This document shows, piece by piece, positions 37,969 to 46,406 of a stretch of 64,000 nucleotides of DNA. Below the pieces are notes generated by a model that was not told the origin of the DNA, searched no databases, and worked only from the letters and a program-made list of their open reading frames with translations. Within the stretch, counting starts at the first letter, position 1. The number at the start of each line of letters is the position of its first letter. The position numbers and the translations under genes were made by a program. Source of the DNA: Arthrobacter pityocampae (GTDB taxonomy: Bacteria > Actinomycetota > Actinomycetes > Actinomycetales > Micrococcaceae); NCBI RefSeq assembly GCF_002927275.1, contig NZ_PRKW01000001.1:744001-808000 (forward strand), read 5' to 3'.

Positions 37969-38787
37969 TCAGGCTTGGCGGCGCGAGAACTCTCCCGCGG
38001 CCCGGACCTGCTCCGGCGTCGGGCGGATCCCCGTGTAGAGGACGAACTGCTCCTCGGCCTGCAGCGCGACGACCTCCGCGCCCGTGATGACCGGCCGGCC
38101 GGCGGCGCGGGCGGCGAGGATCAACGGCGTCTCCGACGGGGAGGCGACGACGTCGAACACCACCTGCGCGGCATCGATCGCGGCCTGCGGGAAGGCGAGG
38201 GCATCGGCGTCTGCGCCGGTCATGCCCAGCGGCGTGACGTTGAGGAGCAGGTCCGCCGTCGACTCCCCCACCTCGGGCTGCCAATCGAAGCCGTACAGGT
38301 CGGCGAGCGCCCGGCCGGTGCGCTCGTTGCGGGCCACCACCGTCACCCGCGTGAATCCCGAGTCCCGCAGGGCGGCGACGACGGCCTTCGCCATACCGCC
38401 GGAGCCCCGCACGAGGACCGAGTGCGTGGCCGGCACGTCGTGCTCGCGCAGGAGCCGCTCGATCGCGAGGTAGTCGGTGTTGTAGGCGGTGAGGACGCCG
38501 TCGTCGTTCACGATGGTGTTGACGGAGTCGATGGCCTTCGCCGAGGGATCGAGGTGGTCCACGAGCGCGATGACGTCCTCCTTGAACGGCATCGAGACGG
38601 CGCACCCGCGGATGCCGAGTCCTCGCAGGCCCGCGATGGCCGACGGCAGGTCGGTGGTGGTGAACGCCTTGTAGATGTAGTTGAGCCCCAGCTCCTCGTA
38701 GAGGTAGTTGTGGAAGCGCGTGCCGATGTTGCTGGGACGCGCGGCCAGGGAGATGCAGAGGGTCATGTCTTTGTTCAGGATGGGCAC
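37969..38787 (-). CDS. Shikimate dehydrogenase-like protein (SDH-L, HI0607 type)
   Basis: 272-aa NAD(P)-binding protein of the AroE superfamily. The opening TLCISLAARPSNIGTRFHNY matches the HI0607-type SDH-L subclass and not AroE, whose substrate loop is SxSP. Catalytic Lys in AVSMPFKEDV, Asp in AYNTDYLA, nucleotide motif VRGSGGMAKAVVA. Such proteins have weak shikimate activity and an unclear true substrate. GTG 38787 lies 6 nt after CAGAAT. It follows the 437-aa protein by 32 bp. Confidence 0.85.
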   Translation of the reverse strand: MPILNKDMTLCISLAARPSNIGTRFHNYLYEELGLNYIYKAFTTTDLPSAIAGLRGLGIRGCAVSMPFKEDVIALVDHLDPSAKAIDSVNTIVNDDGVLTAYNTDYLAIERLLREHDVPATHSVLVRGSGGMAKAVVAALRDSGFTRVTVVARNERTGRALADLYGFDWQPEVGESTADLLLNVTPLGMTGADADALAFPQAAIDAAQVVFDVVASPSETPLILAARAAGRPVITGAEVVALQAEEQFVLYTGIRPTPEQVRAAGEFSRRQA

Positions 38788-38819
38788 CCGGCCATTCTGC
38801 CTCCGGGAGCCGCGAACAG

Positions 38820-40133
38820 CTAGCGCGCCCCGGTGCGGAGCAGCCCGTCATGGACGTAGCGGGCGAGGACGCTCCACACCGCCGACGACGCGAAGGGCTC
38901 CAGCTCGACGCCTCCGGTGGTGTTCGTGTACACGAGATGCTGGCCGGCGGACCCGGCGGACAACCACGTGTGCTGCGGCGATGAGGTGCCGGTCTCCTGC
39001 ACCGTCCAGCCGAGCCACGGCTGCGCCCATAGGCGTGTGAGCGAGTCGTCCTCTCCGGGCGCTTCGCCCGAGCCCGTCCGGAGGCGGTCGGCGAACGCCT
39101 CCTGCGGCAGTACCACGTGCTCCCCGATGTAGCTCCAGGCCGGGCCCACCCCGAGCCAGGACACGAGGGTGGCGGGAAGCTGGGCGGCGGTGACGACGTC
39201 GATCTGCAGCTGGCCCAACTTCGGCACCCGAGCCTCGGGCGATACCGCGGGAGCCGGGCCGGACGCCAGCAAGGCTCCTCCGGCTCCTACCCGGACCTCG
39301 ATGGTGGTCGCGAGGTCGGCGCGCTGGGCGCCGACGAAGAAGGAGAAGGAACCGGAGTCGAGGGGGGCGAGGAGGTGGCGGGCCTGAGCAGTGAGCGCTC
39401 CGCCTCGTTCCATGAGGCCGGCTGCAGCCAGTTCTGCGACCTCGTCGCGGTAACGGAAGCGGCCCGCGATGCCCGCCCCTCCACGGGCCGCGCTGTCCAG
39501 CAGCAGCTGGTAGGCGGCGTCGCCAACGATGGGGCCTGTCGACCGGTACGGCTGCACAGCGGCGATCCTCGAGAGATCCTCGAGCGGCCGTCCGAGATGT
39601 TCGGACGCCATGGCGTCCTGTGCGGGTTCGGGCGCCCCCGTCACAGGGATCCCGGCGGCCTCCTCGATCCGCGCGAGGGAGGCCATGCGGTACAGCAGGC
39701 TCTCCATACCTGTCATCTGCTCCGGACCGAAGCTGCAGGTGAACTCGATCGCCTGCGTGCCGACGATGCAGAACCAGCGGACCACGCAGACGGCCTGACC
39801 GGCCTCCGTGTAGGTGAATTTCTGCCGACGGGCGGGGACACCCGACAGCACGGCCTCCTCGTGGCCCACCACATGGGCCTGCGGCAACGATTGCAGGGTC
39901 GCGATGACGGCCCTGGTGGAGAGCGTCGCGAGGGATGCGCCGTCGGCATCACCGATCCGCAGCACGAGGTTCGGACGGAACGTGCCGGACGGGACCGCGG
40001 GGTGCGCGAGCACCATGGCGGCGTCGTCGTCCTCGAGTCGCTCCCACGCACCGAGCCGCGGCAGTGTCACCGGCCCGGCTGTCTCCCACTCCCATTCCTG
40101 GTCCGTCTGTTCCTGATCTGTCTGCGTGGTCAT
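38820..40133 (-). CDS. Hypothetical 437-aa protein, possible EspG/LpqN-like type VII secretion accessory
   Basis: No signal peptide. N-terminal part (about 15-150) looks like a small alpha/beta domain of LpqN/DUF1795 kind (RPNLVLRIGDADGASLATL). The middle and C-terminal part (about 190-430) is rich in helix-strand alternation (LTAQARHLLAPLDSGSFSFF, FFVGAQRADLATTIEVRV, VSWLGVGPAWSY), with a weak resemblance to ESX chaperones of the EspG family; this is inference only. ATG overlaps the stop of the third membrane paralog by 4 bp (ATGA), so it is translated with the effector operon. Not firmly recognised. Confidence 0.6.
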   Translation of the reverse strand: MTTQTDQEQTDQEWEWETAGPVTLPRLGAWERLEDDDAAMVLAHPAVPSGTFRPNLVLRIGDADGASLATLSTRAVIATLQSLPQAHVVGHEEAVLSGVPARRQKFTYTEAGQAVCVVRWFCIVGTQAIEFTCSFGPEQMTGMESLLYRMASLARIEEAAGIPVTGAPEPAQDAMASEHLGRPLEDLSRIAAVQPYRSTGPIVGDAAYQLLLDSAARGGAGIAGRFRYRDEVAELAAAGLMERGGALTAQARHLLAPLDSGSFSFFVGAQRADLATTIEVRVGAGGALLASGPAPAVSPEARVPKLGQLQIDVVTAAQLPATLVSWLGVGPAWSYIGEHVVLPQEAFADRLRTGSGEAPGEDDSLTRLWAQPWLGWTVQETGTSSPQHTWLSAGSAGQHLVYTNTTGGVELEPFASSAVWSVLARYVHDGLLRTGAR

Positions 40134-40552
40134 GGTGTCTTCCGTTCGTCGGGGGTCAAAGGTTTGTCGTCGGGTCCCTGCCCAAGCACTCGGCGCCGGT
40201 AGGTGGTGGCGTGCAAACCTTCACCGCGCTTGATCCTGTCATCCGACTCCTTCATCCAGCGCGGCTGGAGGAACCGCGGCACGTAAAGGCACCCGAGGAG
40301 TCCAAAAGCCAGACAACCCGTGCTGAGAAGGGCGAAGATGCCAGAGATCGGTTCTGGAGCGTCGAGCAGGATATTGCCGAAGGGCATGGTCGCCATCCAG
40401 AAGCCCAGCGGCAGCATCGCCAGGCTTGGCTTGCCCGGCATGAATGCGTCACCGACGATGAGATACATCCACTCCTGCCGGATCATCGATAGGCTCGCCC
40501 AGAAGAGGAACACTCCGAGCGGAAATATGGTGAGAAGAAGAAGGAGAGACAT
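40130..40552 (-). CDS. Small membrane protein, tandem paralog C (immunity candidate)
   Basis: 140 aa, three predicted membrane helices (about 3-22, 43-63, 71-91) and a charged C-terminal tail with the conserved blocks PRFLQPRWMK and RRRVLGQGP. Third and last copy of a 554-bp tandem array. It is closest to copy B, with which the differences cluster at residues 71-82. Role: immunity to the neighbouring effector is inferred. Confidence 0.8.
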   Translation of the reverse strand: MSLLLLLTIFPLGVFLFWASLSMIRQEWMYLIVGDAFMPGKPSLAMLPLGFWMATMPFGNILLDAPEPISGIFALLSTGCLAFGLLGCLYVPRFLQPRWMKESDDRIKRGEGLHATTYRRRVLGQGPDDKPLTPDERKTP

Positions 40553-40683
40553 CAGAACGGGTCAAGACCGGCGACGACAACTGGAAAGTCTCACGCGCAC
40601 ACGTAGGTGCAGGGACAACGAAACAAGCCCGGCCCTTTCCCAGTTCCGTCTCTGATCCGTCGGTTCCTGGCGTGCCTTCATGA

Positions 40684-41106
40684 TCATGGAGCGTTCCGCT
40701 CCTCGGGGTGCAAGGGCGTCCCATCGGGTCCCTGACCGAGCACTCGGCGCCGGTACTCATTGGCATAGAGGCCCTCGCCTCGCTTGATCTCGTCATCCGA
40801 GTCCTTCATCCAGCGCGGCTGGAGGAACCGCGGCACATAGAAGCAACCCAGGAGACCGAAGACCAAACCACCAAAGTTCGTGAAGGCAAAAATGCTGGAG
40901 ATCGGTTCCGGTGCGTCGAGCAGGATATTGCTGAAGGGCAGAGTCGCCATCCAAAAACCCCCGGGAAGCATTGCCAGGCTCGGCTTACCCGGCATGAAGG
41001 CGTCACCGACCAGCAGATACATCCACTTCTGACGGATCATCGACAGACTCGCCCAGAAGAGGAACACTCCGAGCGGAAATACTGTGAGAAGAAGAAGGAG
41101 AGACAT
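40684..41106 (-). CDS. Small membrane protein, tandem paralog B (immunity candidate)
   Basis: 140 aa with the same three-helix layout (LLLLTVFPLGVFLFWASLSM as helix 1). The array period to copies A and C is exactly 554 bp, and the non-coding spacer is duplicated too (CGGCGACGACAACTGGAAAG is shared by the spacers after B and A). Same operon and strand as the effector. Confidence 0.8.
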   Translation of the reverse strand: MSLLLLLTVFPLGVFLFWASLSMIRQKWMYLLVGDAFMPGKPSLAMLPGGFWMATLPFSNILLDAPEPISSIFAFTNFGGLVFGLLGCFYVPRFLQPRWMKDSDDEIKRGEGLYANEYRRRVLGQGPDGTPLHPEERNAP

Positions 41107-41237
41107 CAGAACGGATCAAGACCGGCGACGACAACTGGAAAGTCTCACGCGCACACGTAGGTTTAGGGACAACGAAGCAAGCCCGGCCGTCTCCCCGCCC
41201 CGTCCCTGATCCGCCTGCTCCTGCCAAGTTCGCACGA

Positions 41238-41660
41238 TCACGGTGTCTTCCGCTCCTCGGGGTGCAAGGGCTTCCCGACGGGTCCCTGACCCGAGGCCCG
41301 GCTCCCGTACTTCATGTCGTAGAGACCCTCGCCGCGATTGATCTTGTCCTCCAACTCCTTCATCCAGCGCGGCTGCAGGAAACGTGGCACATAAAAGCAA
41401 CCAAGAAGGCCGAATACCAGGCAGGCCATAATGAAAAGGCCGACGAGACCGGACCATGGCTGGGGTACGCCGGTAAGCAGACCGGTAAAGGGGCTACTCA
41501 GCATGAGAATCCCGATCGGCAGCATCGCCAGGCTCGGCCTACCCGGCATGAAACCATCGACAACCATGAGATACATCCACTTCTGCCGGATCATCGAGAG
41601 GCTCGCCCATGTCAGGAAAAGGCCCAGTGGGAATACTGTGAAGAGGAGAACGAACGACAT
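41238..41660 (-). CDS. Small membrane protein, tandem paralog A (immunity candidate)
   Basis: 140 aa; most divergent of the three copies, especially in the helix 2-3 loop (residues about 50-75). Keeps FGLLGCFYVPRFLQPRWMK and the RGEGLY motif. Nearest to the effector gene. Strongly hydrophobic N-terminal two thirds, basic tail. Family not recognised. Confidence 0.8.
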   Translation of the reverse strand: MSFVLLFTVFPLGLFLTWASLSMIRQKWMYLMVVDGFMPGRPSLAMLPIGILMLSSPFTGLLTGVPQPWSGLVGLFIMACLVFGLLGCFYVPRFLQPRWMKELEDKINRGEGLYDMKYGSRASGQGPVGKPLHPEERKTP

Positions 41661-41687
41661 TTGAGACCTTTTCTGTGGTGGTGGATC

Positions 41688-41785
41688 AGGCTTCGACGCC
41701 GCTAAGAAGCGGTATATGAACCCTCGCCGTGATCGATCCGCTCATCCGACCACTTTATTCAGCGAGGGTGCAAGAATTGCTCAAC
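41688..41785 (-). pseudogene. Decayed 3' remnant of a fourth membrane-paralog copy
   Basis: On the plus strand, 41721-41776 aligns to 41326-41381 (within paralog A) at roughly 44 of 56 positions, ungapped. It corresponds to the part coding PRFLQPRWMK...RGEGL. Read in frame on the minus strand, the remnant has a stop (TGA in place of TGG of the Trp codon). The remainder of the copy is missing, its place taken by the effector C-terminus. Confidence 0.6.
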
Positions 41786-41810
41786 CTATGCAGTCTTCCG
41801 TCGCGGCAAA

Positions 41811-43178
41811 TCATCCGAAGACCGAGTTCCAACCGTCAGAAAGGGCGTCGCCGATGTCGGAAGTAATGTCCTTACCCAGATCGTAAGCTTCTTCGACACC
41901 GTCTGCGAAACGATCCTTCACGGTACCGCCGCCCAACCATTCGGGTAGGTCCTGGTCTGCGAGGTAGGAAACACCCATGCCGACACCGAAGCCGATCACG
42001 GTGCCCACCGGGCCGCCGATCATCGTGCCAACCGCCGCACCCGCCGCTCCTGCCCCGAAATCGAAAGCAGTCTTCGCTCCACCACGGACGGCGCCGACTT
42101 CCATGGCGCGTAAATCGCGCTGCGCCTCGCTCATCTCCGGATGCTCGACGAGCAAGCTGTCGTACGCCTTGTTCCGTTCATCGGTAATGGTGAAGCCCGC
42201 CATGCCAACCGCGAGGACTCCTCCACCAACCCTTGCCGCTTTCAAGCCGTTCGGCAGTTCACCGAATGCAGGCCGAGGAGTAGCGGGTTCCGAGCTGGGC
42301 TGCCAGCTGTCGGGGTTGGCGTCTACTCGCGCACGGTAGGCGGGCAAGGAATCGTAGAACTTCTTGTTGATGCTCGGACGCCATTCGACCGCAGGCACGA
42401 ACCCATTGCGGGTGTACCGTTCCCGGACCGTGCTTGCATGATCCGGATGCGCGGGATCACTGATATGGACGACTGATCCGTCGCCCATGGTGTACCACCG
42501 GTCGCCCGCAACCTCCGCGTCGGTGAGCACCCCCGAAGGATCCGAGGGCGTGAACCGGAACTGCTGCCACGGCATCCGAACCTGCCTGGTCGCGGTGACC
42601 TCCACGCTCTTGTACGTGTAGGTACTTGCATAGTTGCTCAGCCCGGCGGCGACAAGGCCCACCTCCGGGCCACTCAGGGTACTGAGAATATCGCCCTCCG
42701 TACCGTCGATGCCCTTGAGCGCGGCTACACAGTCGGTCACGGCGTCGTCGTAGGTCAGAACCAGTCGGTCGATGTCGCTCTGCAGCGCGTACTCCGGTAC
42801 AGGACCAAGGGACGGGTCAGGATCGGCCTCGTTCAAGCGACGAGGGTCGGCCTCGAAGGAGGCGACCTCGGCGAGCAGGGCAGTGCGCCGCATCTCAAGC
42901 AGCCGTACTGTCGCCGCGAAGTCGTCAAGAGCCGTCGTCGTCTGCGCAGTTGCCCGTTCGAGGACGTCGCCGTGCGGGGTGATGGAACTGAAGACGGCCA
43001 GCACATCAACCTGCTCGGGCGCGTGGTAGCTCCCTGACAGACCGGACCAGGTGGCCGACAGCCCGTCCACCGTGGCCGAGACGTCGGCTCCGACCGATGA
43101 GATGTCCTTCGCTGCTGCTTCGAGGTCCCCAGGTGATGCCCAGTTCTCGAGCCCACTCGTATCGAGGGCCACCGTCAT
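41811..43178 (-). CDS. Putative type VII secretion effector with C-terminal glycine zipper
   Basis: 455 aa, no signal peptide. N-terminal helical domain (1-120) carries a WxG turn (TWSGLSGSYHAPEQ near residue 45), as in WXG100-type ESX cargo. A Ser/Thr-rich middle (about 165-300) follows. The C-terminus has a hydrophobic stretch (about 317-331) and a glycine zipper at 372-407: glycines 380, 384, 388, 392, 396 and 400 stand at exact four-residue spacing, a pattern of oligomeric membrane channels. An amphipathic tail ends the protein. Overlaps the small helical protein upstream by 4 bp. Membrane-active effector is inferred. Confidence 0.7.
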   Translation of the reverse strand: MTVALDTSGLENWASPGDLEAAAKDISSVGADVSATVDGLSATWSGLSGSYHAPEQVDVLAVFSSITPHGDVLERATAQTTTALDDFAATVRLLEMRRTALLAEVASFEADPRRLNEADPDPSLGPVPEYALQSDIDRLVLTYDDAVTDCVAALKGIDGTEGDILSTLSGPEVGLVAAGLSNYASTYTYKSVEVTATRQVRMPWQQFRFTPSDPSGVLTDAEVAGDRWYTMGDGSVVHISDPAHPDHASTVRERYTRNGFVPAVEWRPSINKKFYDSLPAYRARVDANPDSWQPSSEPATPRPAFGELPNGLKAARVGGGVLAVGMAGFTITDERNKAYDSLLVEHPEMSEAQRDLRAMEVGAVRGGAKTAFDFGAGAAGAAVGTMIGGPVGTVIGFGVGMGVSYLADQDLPEWLGGGTVKDRFADGVEEAYDLGKDITSDIGDALSDGWNSVFG

Positions 43179-43522
43179 TCCTTCGCGTCGTCGATGGTGA
43201 GGGACGGCATCTGCGTTGCCTGGGCGCGGGCGGTATCCGCCATGGCCGCGTCGCCCTCGACATAGGCGTTGACCGCCGCGCCGACACCGTTGACGGCGTT
43301 CTCCACGCGGGTCGCGACCGCCTCACACTGGACCACGAGGACGTTGTTCCACAGCTCGATCAGGGCACCACCGATCTGCTGGCTGCGCGACGCCGCCATC
43401 GCGGCGTCCACGGCCCCGCTCAGGGCGGAGCGTGCGGTGCCAATCGCCTCACTGTCCGCCTGCACCACCGACAGCACCCCGCGGCAAGCACCCACGTTGA
43501 TGTCGTACCCCGGTATCCCCAT
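43175..43522 (-). CDS. Small helical WXG-like protein (DUF6507-like), effector partner
   Basis: 115 aa, all-helical, no signal peptide. It opens GIPGYDINVGACRGVLSVV and has a central SQQIGGALIELWNN turn, ending with NAYVEGDAAMADTARAQ. By memory this matches the DUF6507-type ESX-associated family. Stop overlaps the effector ATG (ATGA), so the two are translated together and may form a dimer. First gene of the operon; candidate -10 TACAGT at 43582-43587. Confidence 0.65.
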   Translation of the reverse strand: MGIPGYDINVGACRGVLSVVQADSEAIGTARSALSGAVDAAMAASRSQQIGGALIELWNNVLVVQCEAVATRVENAVNGVGAAVNAYVEGDAAMADTARAQATQMPSLTIDDAKE

Positions 43523-43581
43523 TCTCGTCCCCCATTTAGTGTCCCAGCACACACCGAGGCTCGATCACCCCGCTCCGCCCT

Positions 43582-43587
43582 ACTGTA
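43582..43587 (-). promoter_or_regulatory. Candidate -10 TACAGT for the effector operon
   Basis: TACAGT on the minus strand about 60 bp before ATG 43522. No clear -35. Confidence 0.3.
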
Positions 43588-43750
43588 GACGCTGCAACGC
43601 CTCGGCGCCGGACGTCACACAACGGGCCGACGATGACCCGCCACACCATCGACGACGCCCCCTCACTACACTTGACTTCGGTCCTTCCCTCGACGCCGCA
43701 CCGCCGAGGCACAGCGGACACCACCCCCACCCCGTCCCAGGAGCAAGCCC

Positions 43751-44890
43751 TTGAAGATCGATTTCGCGCAGTCGGCCCAGTCCACACTCGGCGTCGAGTG
43801 GGAACTGGCACTCGTGGACCGCTACAACGGCGAACTCGTCTCCGTGGCGGACCAGGTGCTGCGGGGCCTCAGCGCGAACCACCCCGAGCTACAGGACGAC
43901 GACGAGCACCCGCACATCAAGCAGGAGCTACTCCTCAACACGGTAGAACTGGTGACGGGTATCTGCACCACGGTCGGAGAGGCCAAGGCGGACCTGTCCC
44001 GCTCCCTCGCCGCCGTCCGCGAGATCACCGATCCCATGGGCGTGGAACTCTTCTGCGCCGGCTCCCACCCCTTCAGCGCGCCGAAGGCCCAGCAGGTCAC
44101 GGACCGGGAGCGGTACGCGAAACTGATCGACCGCACACAGTGGTGGGGCCGCCAGATGGTCATCTACGGGGTGCACGTGCATGTGGGACTCGATTCACGG
44201 GACAAGGCCCTGCCGGTGGTGGACGGTCTGACCAACTACTTCCCGCACTTCCAGGCACTGTCGGCGTCGTCGCCGTTCTGGGGAGGCGAGGACACCGGGT
44301 ACGCCTCCCAGCGGTCCCTCATCTTCCAGCAACTGCCCACCGCGGGCCTGCCGTTCCACTTCCACGACTGGGCGGCTTACGAGTCGTACGTCCAGGACAT
44401 GTTCACCACCGGGGTGATCGACTCGGTCAGCGAGATCCGGTCGGACATCCGCCCGGTCGGGAATCTCGGCACGGTGGAGATGCGCGTGTGCGACGGCCTC
44501 TCGACCCTCCAGGACGTCGGCGCGGTCGCCGCCCTCACGCAGTGCCTCGTGCAGGAGTTCTCCGAGATCCTCGACGCCGGCGGGACCATCCCGACGATGC
44601 AGCCGTGGCACATCCAGGAGAACAAGTGGCGGGCAGCGCGCTACGGCCTCGACGCCATCATCATCCTCGACGCCGCCGGCAACGAGCGGCTCGTCACCGA
44701 CCACCTCGTCGACGTCCTGAACCGCCTCGAGCCGGTCGCCGCGAAGCTCGGCTGCAGCAGCGAACTGGCGGACGTCGAGACCATCCTCAAGCGCGGTGCC
44801 GGATACCAGCGCCAGCGCGAGGTCGCGGCGGAGAACGACGGCGACCTCCGCGCCGTCGTCCTCGACATGGTGCAGCAGTTGCGTGCCTAA
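43751..44890 (+). CDS. ybdK: YbdK-type carboxylate-amine ligase (glutamate-cysteine ligase 2 family)
   Basis: 379-aa ligase of the YbdK/GCS2 family. Opening TLGVEWELALVDRYNGELVS contains the nucleotide-site Glu; metal-binding region HPHIKQELLLNTVELVTG; and HVHVGLDSRDKALPVVDG near residue 140-160. It joins a carboxylate to an amine (weak gamma-glutamyl-cysteine activity is known for the family). TTG start at 43751 follows CAGGAG. A TACACT box near 43666 may drive it. Confidence 0.9.
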   Translation: MKIDFAQSAQSTLGVEWELALVDRYNGELVSVADQVLRGLSANHPELQDDDEHPHIKQELLLNTVELVTGICTTVGEAKADLSRSLAAVREITDPMGVELFCAGSHPFSAPKAQQVTDRERYAKLIDRTQWWGRQMVIYGVHVHVGLDSRDKALPVVDGLTNYFPHFQALSASSPFWGGEDTGYASQRSLIFQQLPTAGLPFHFHDWAAYESYVQDMFTTGVIDSVSEIRSDIRPVGNLGTVEMRVCDGLSTLQDVGAVAALTQCLVQEFSEILDAGGTIPTMQPWHIQENKWRAARYGLDAIIILDAAGNERLVTDHLVDVLNRLEPVAAKLGCSSELADVETILKRGAGYQRQREVAAENDGDLRAVVLDMVQQLRA

Positions 44891-44981
44891 CGACGGCGGT
44901 CATCACGGGCGACCTTCGAGGCCTCCCAGATTACGATTCCACTGACGCGAAGACGCCTGTGGTTCCGGCATAATCGTCGCC

Positions 44982-45596
44982 ATGGACCAGACATGTCGTG
45001 GTGCAGGCGTGGTCGTTCTGGAGACGGACCGGCTCGTGCTGCGGCGCTGGCGCGTGTCGGATGCTGCGGTGCAGCGCAGGCTCTGGACGGAGCGTGATCC
45101 CCGGGTCCCCCCGCATCGTCGGATCGATGCTGAGGGCCGTCCCACTCTGGAGGAGATCGAGGACGGCATCCGTCGTGACGGCCCGGATGCCTCCCTGGGC
45201 CTTCTGGCCGTGGAGCGACGAGGCTCCGGTGATGTCTTCGGCTACTGCGGTCTGCTTGCCAACAACCACGGACAGGACGGCGAACCGGAATTGGCCTTCG
45301 AACTTCTCCGCGGAGTGTGGGGCCAGGGGTATGCGACCGAGGCATCGCAGGCTGTGATGCGGTGGGCCGAGGAGCTGGGCCACCGACGCCTGTGGGCCAC
45401 CGTCCGTGACTGGAACAGCGCTTCCCGTGCGGTGATGGCCAAACTCGGGTTCGTCGAGACTGCTCGGGTGGAACGGGATGCCCTTCACGGGGAATCGCTG
45501 TTCTTCGTCAAGGATCTCAGCGGTCCGTCGGGTGACCGCGATGACACCCCTGCGCCGCGGTGGTCTGTACACGACCACCGACCCGCGGGAGGCTGA
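44982..45596 (+). CDS. GNAT-family acetyltransferase (RimJ/RimL-like)
   Basis: 204 aa. LETDRLVLRRWRVSD opens the domain; acetyl-CoA site LLRGVWGQGYATEASQAVMR; C-terminal WNSASRAVMAKLGFVETARV. The tail (about 180-204) is Pro/Arg-rich and overlaps the ribosome binding site of the next gene. ATG is 7 nt after CATAAT. Confidence 0.85.
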   Translation: MDQTCRGAGVVVLETDRLVLRRWRVSDAAVQRRLWTERDPRVPPHRRIDAEGRPTLEEIEDGIRRDGPDASLGLLAVERRGSGDVFGYCGLLANNHGQDGEPELAFELLRGVWGQGYATEASQAVMRWAEELGHRRLWATVRDWNSASRAVMAKLGFVETARVERDALHGESLFFVKDLSGPSGDRDDTPAPRWSVHDHRPAGG

Positions 45597-45600
45597 GCCC

Positions 45601-46164
45601 ATGCGAAAACTGACGTACGGCATGAACGTGAGCCTGGACGGTTACATCGCCGCGCCCGGGGACGATCTCGGCTGGAGCGTGCCCAGCGATGAGCTGTTCC
45701 AGTGGTGGTCCGACCGGGTGGAGGCGACGGGCCTGGCGCTGTACGGGCGGAGACTGTGGGAGACGATGAGCTCCCACTGGCCGACCGCGGGCCAGCAGCC
45801 GGATGCCACACCGGCGGAAATCGAATTCGCCCGCCGCTGGCTGGACATGCCGAAGGTGGTGTTCTCCTCAAGGGCCCGAGCTGTCGAGTGGAATGCCCGC
45901 CTCGTCACCAGCGACGCAGTCACCGAGATCCGCCGACTCAAGGCCGACGACCGCGGTCCCATGGACATCCTCGGCGCCACCCTCGCCGGGGCGGCCATGC
46001 GAGCCGGGCTGATCGACGAGTATGCGATCGTCACCCACCCGGTCCTGGTGGGCGGCGGAACCCCGTTCTTCACGGCCCTGGACGCCTGGGTGAACCTGAC
46101 CCTGGTGGAGACCCGCACGTTCCCCGACGGGGTGCTCCTGACCAGATACGAGACCCGGTGCTGA
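45601..46164 (+). CDS. RibD C-terminal/dihydrofolate-reductase-like protein
   Basis: 187-aa reductase-like protein. Starts RKLTYGMNVSLDGYIAAPGD, the dihydrofolate-reductase-family opening; mid-region LYGRRLWETM; late GGTPFFTALDAW. Likely NADPH-dependent but substrate unknown. GGGAGG precedes ATG 45601, 5 bp after the upstream stop. Confidence 0.85.
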   Translation: MRKLTYGMNVSLDGYIAAPGDDLGWSVPSDELFQWWSDRVEATGLALYGRRLWETMSSHWPTAGQQPDATPAEIEFARRWLDMPKVVFSSRARAVEWNARLVTSDAVTEIRRLKADDRGPMDILGATLAGAAMRAGLIDEYAIVTHPVLVGGGTPFFTALDAWVNLTLVETRTFPDGVLLTRYETRC

Positions 46165-46184
46165 GGACCCGTTTCCGGATCCGA

Positions 46185-46390
46185 TAGAACTGCGGGTGAA
46201 GGACCGCTCCTGTGTGAGCCGCGACCCGCGCCCAGGCCCAGGGCCCCTCCGAATAGTCCTCCTGAGGGTCACCCCGCTCTTTCCGGTGATATTGGGTGAC
46301 CGTCGAGGGGCGCAGGACGCGGACATAGGCGTCGAAGGCTGAAGGCACGATGCTGCTCACGGATCCCGGCGGTCCGTTCGACCGCGACCT
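46185..46390 (-). pseudogene. Fragment of a conserved actinobacterial protein
   Basis: On the minus strand the stretch reads GSVSSIVPSAFDAYVRVLRP...GPWAWARVAAHTG, a pattern I recall from an actinobacterial protein family that has the IVP..F.AY.R.LHP motif. No start or proper end; it lies in the 242-bp gap between convergent genes. Gene remnant. Confidence 0.4.
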
Positions 46391-46406
46391 GACCCAAGCA
46401 CCACGC

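Noticed and set aside
41811-43178. Nuclease or deaminase toxin domain at the effector C-terminus
   Set aside because: No such motif is visible; the C-terminus is a hydrophobic glycine zipper with an amphipathic tail.
38820-43522. Integrated mobile element or prophage
   Set aside because: No integrase, transposase, att-like repeats or phage structural genes were seen around the block.
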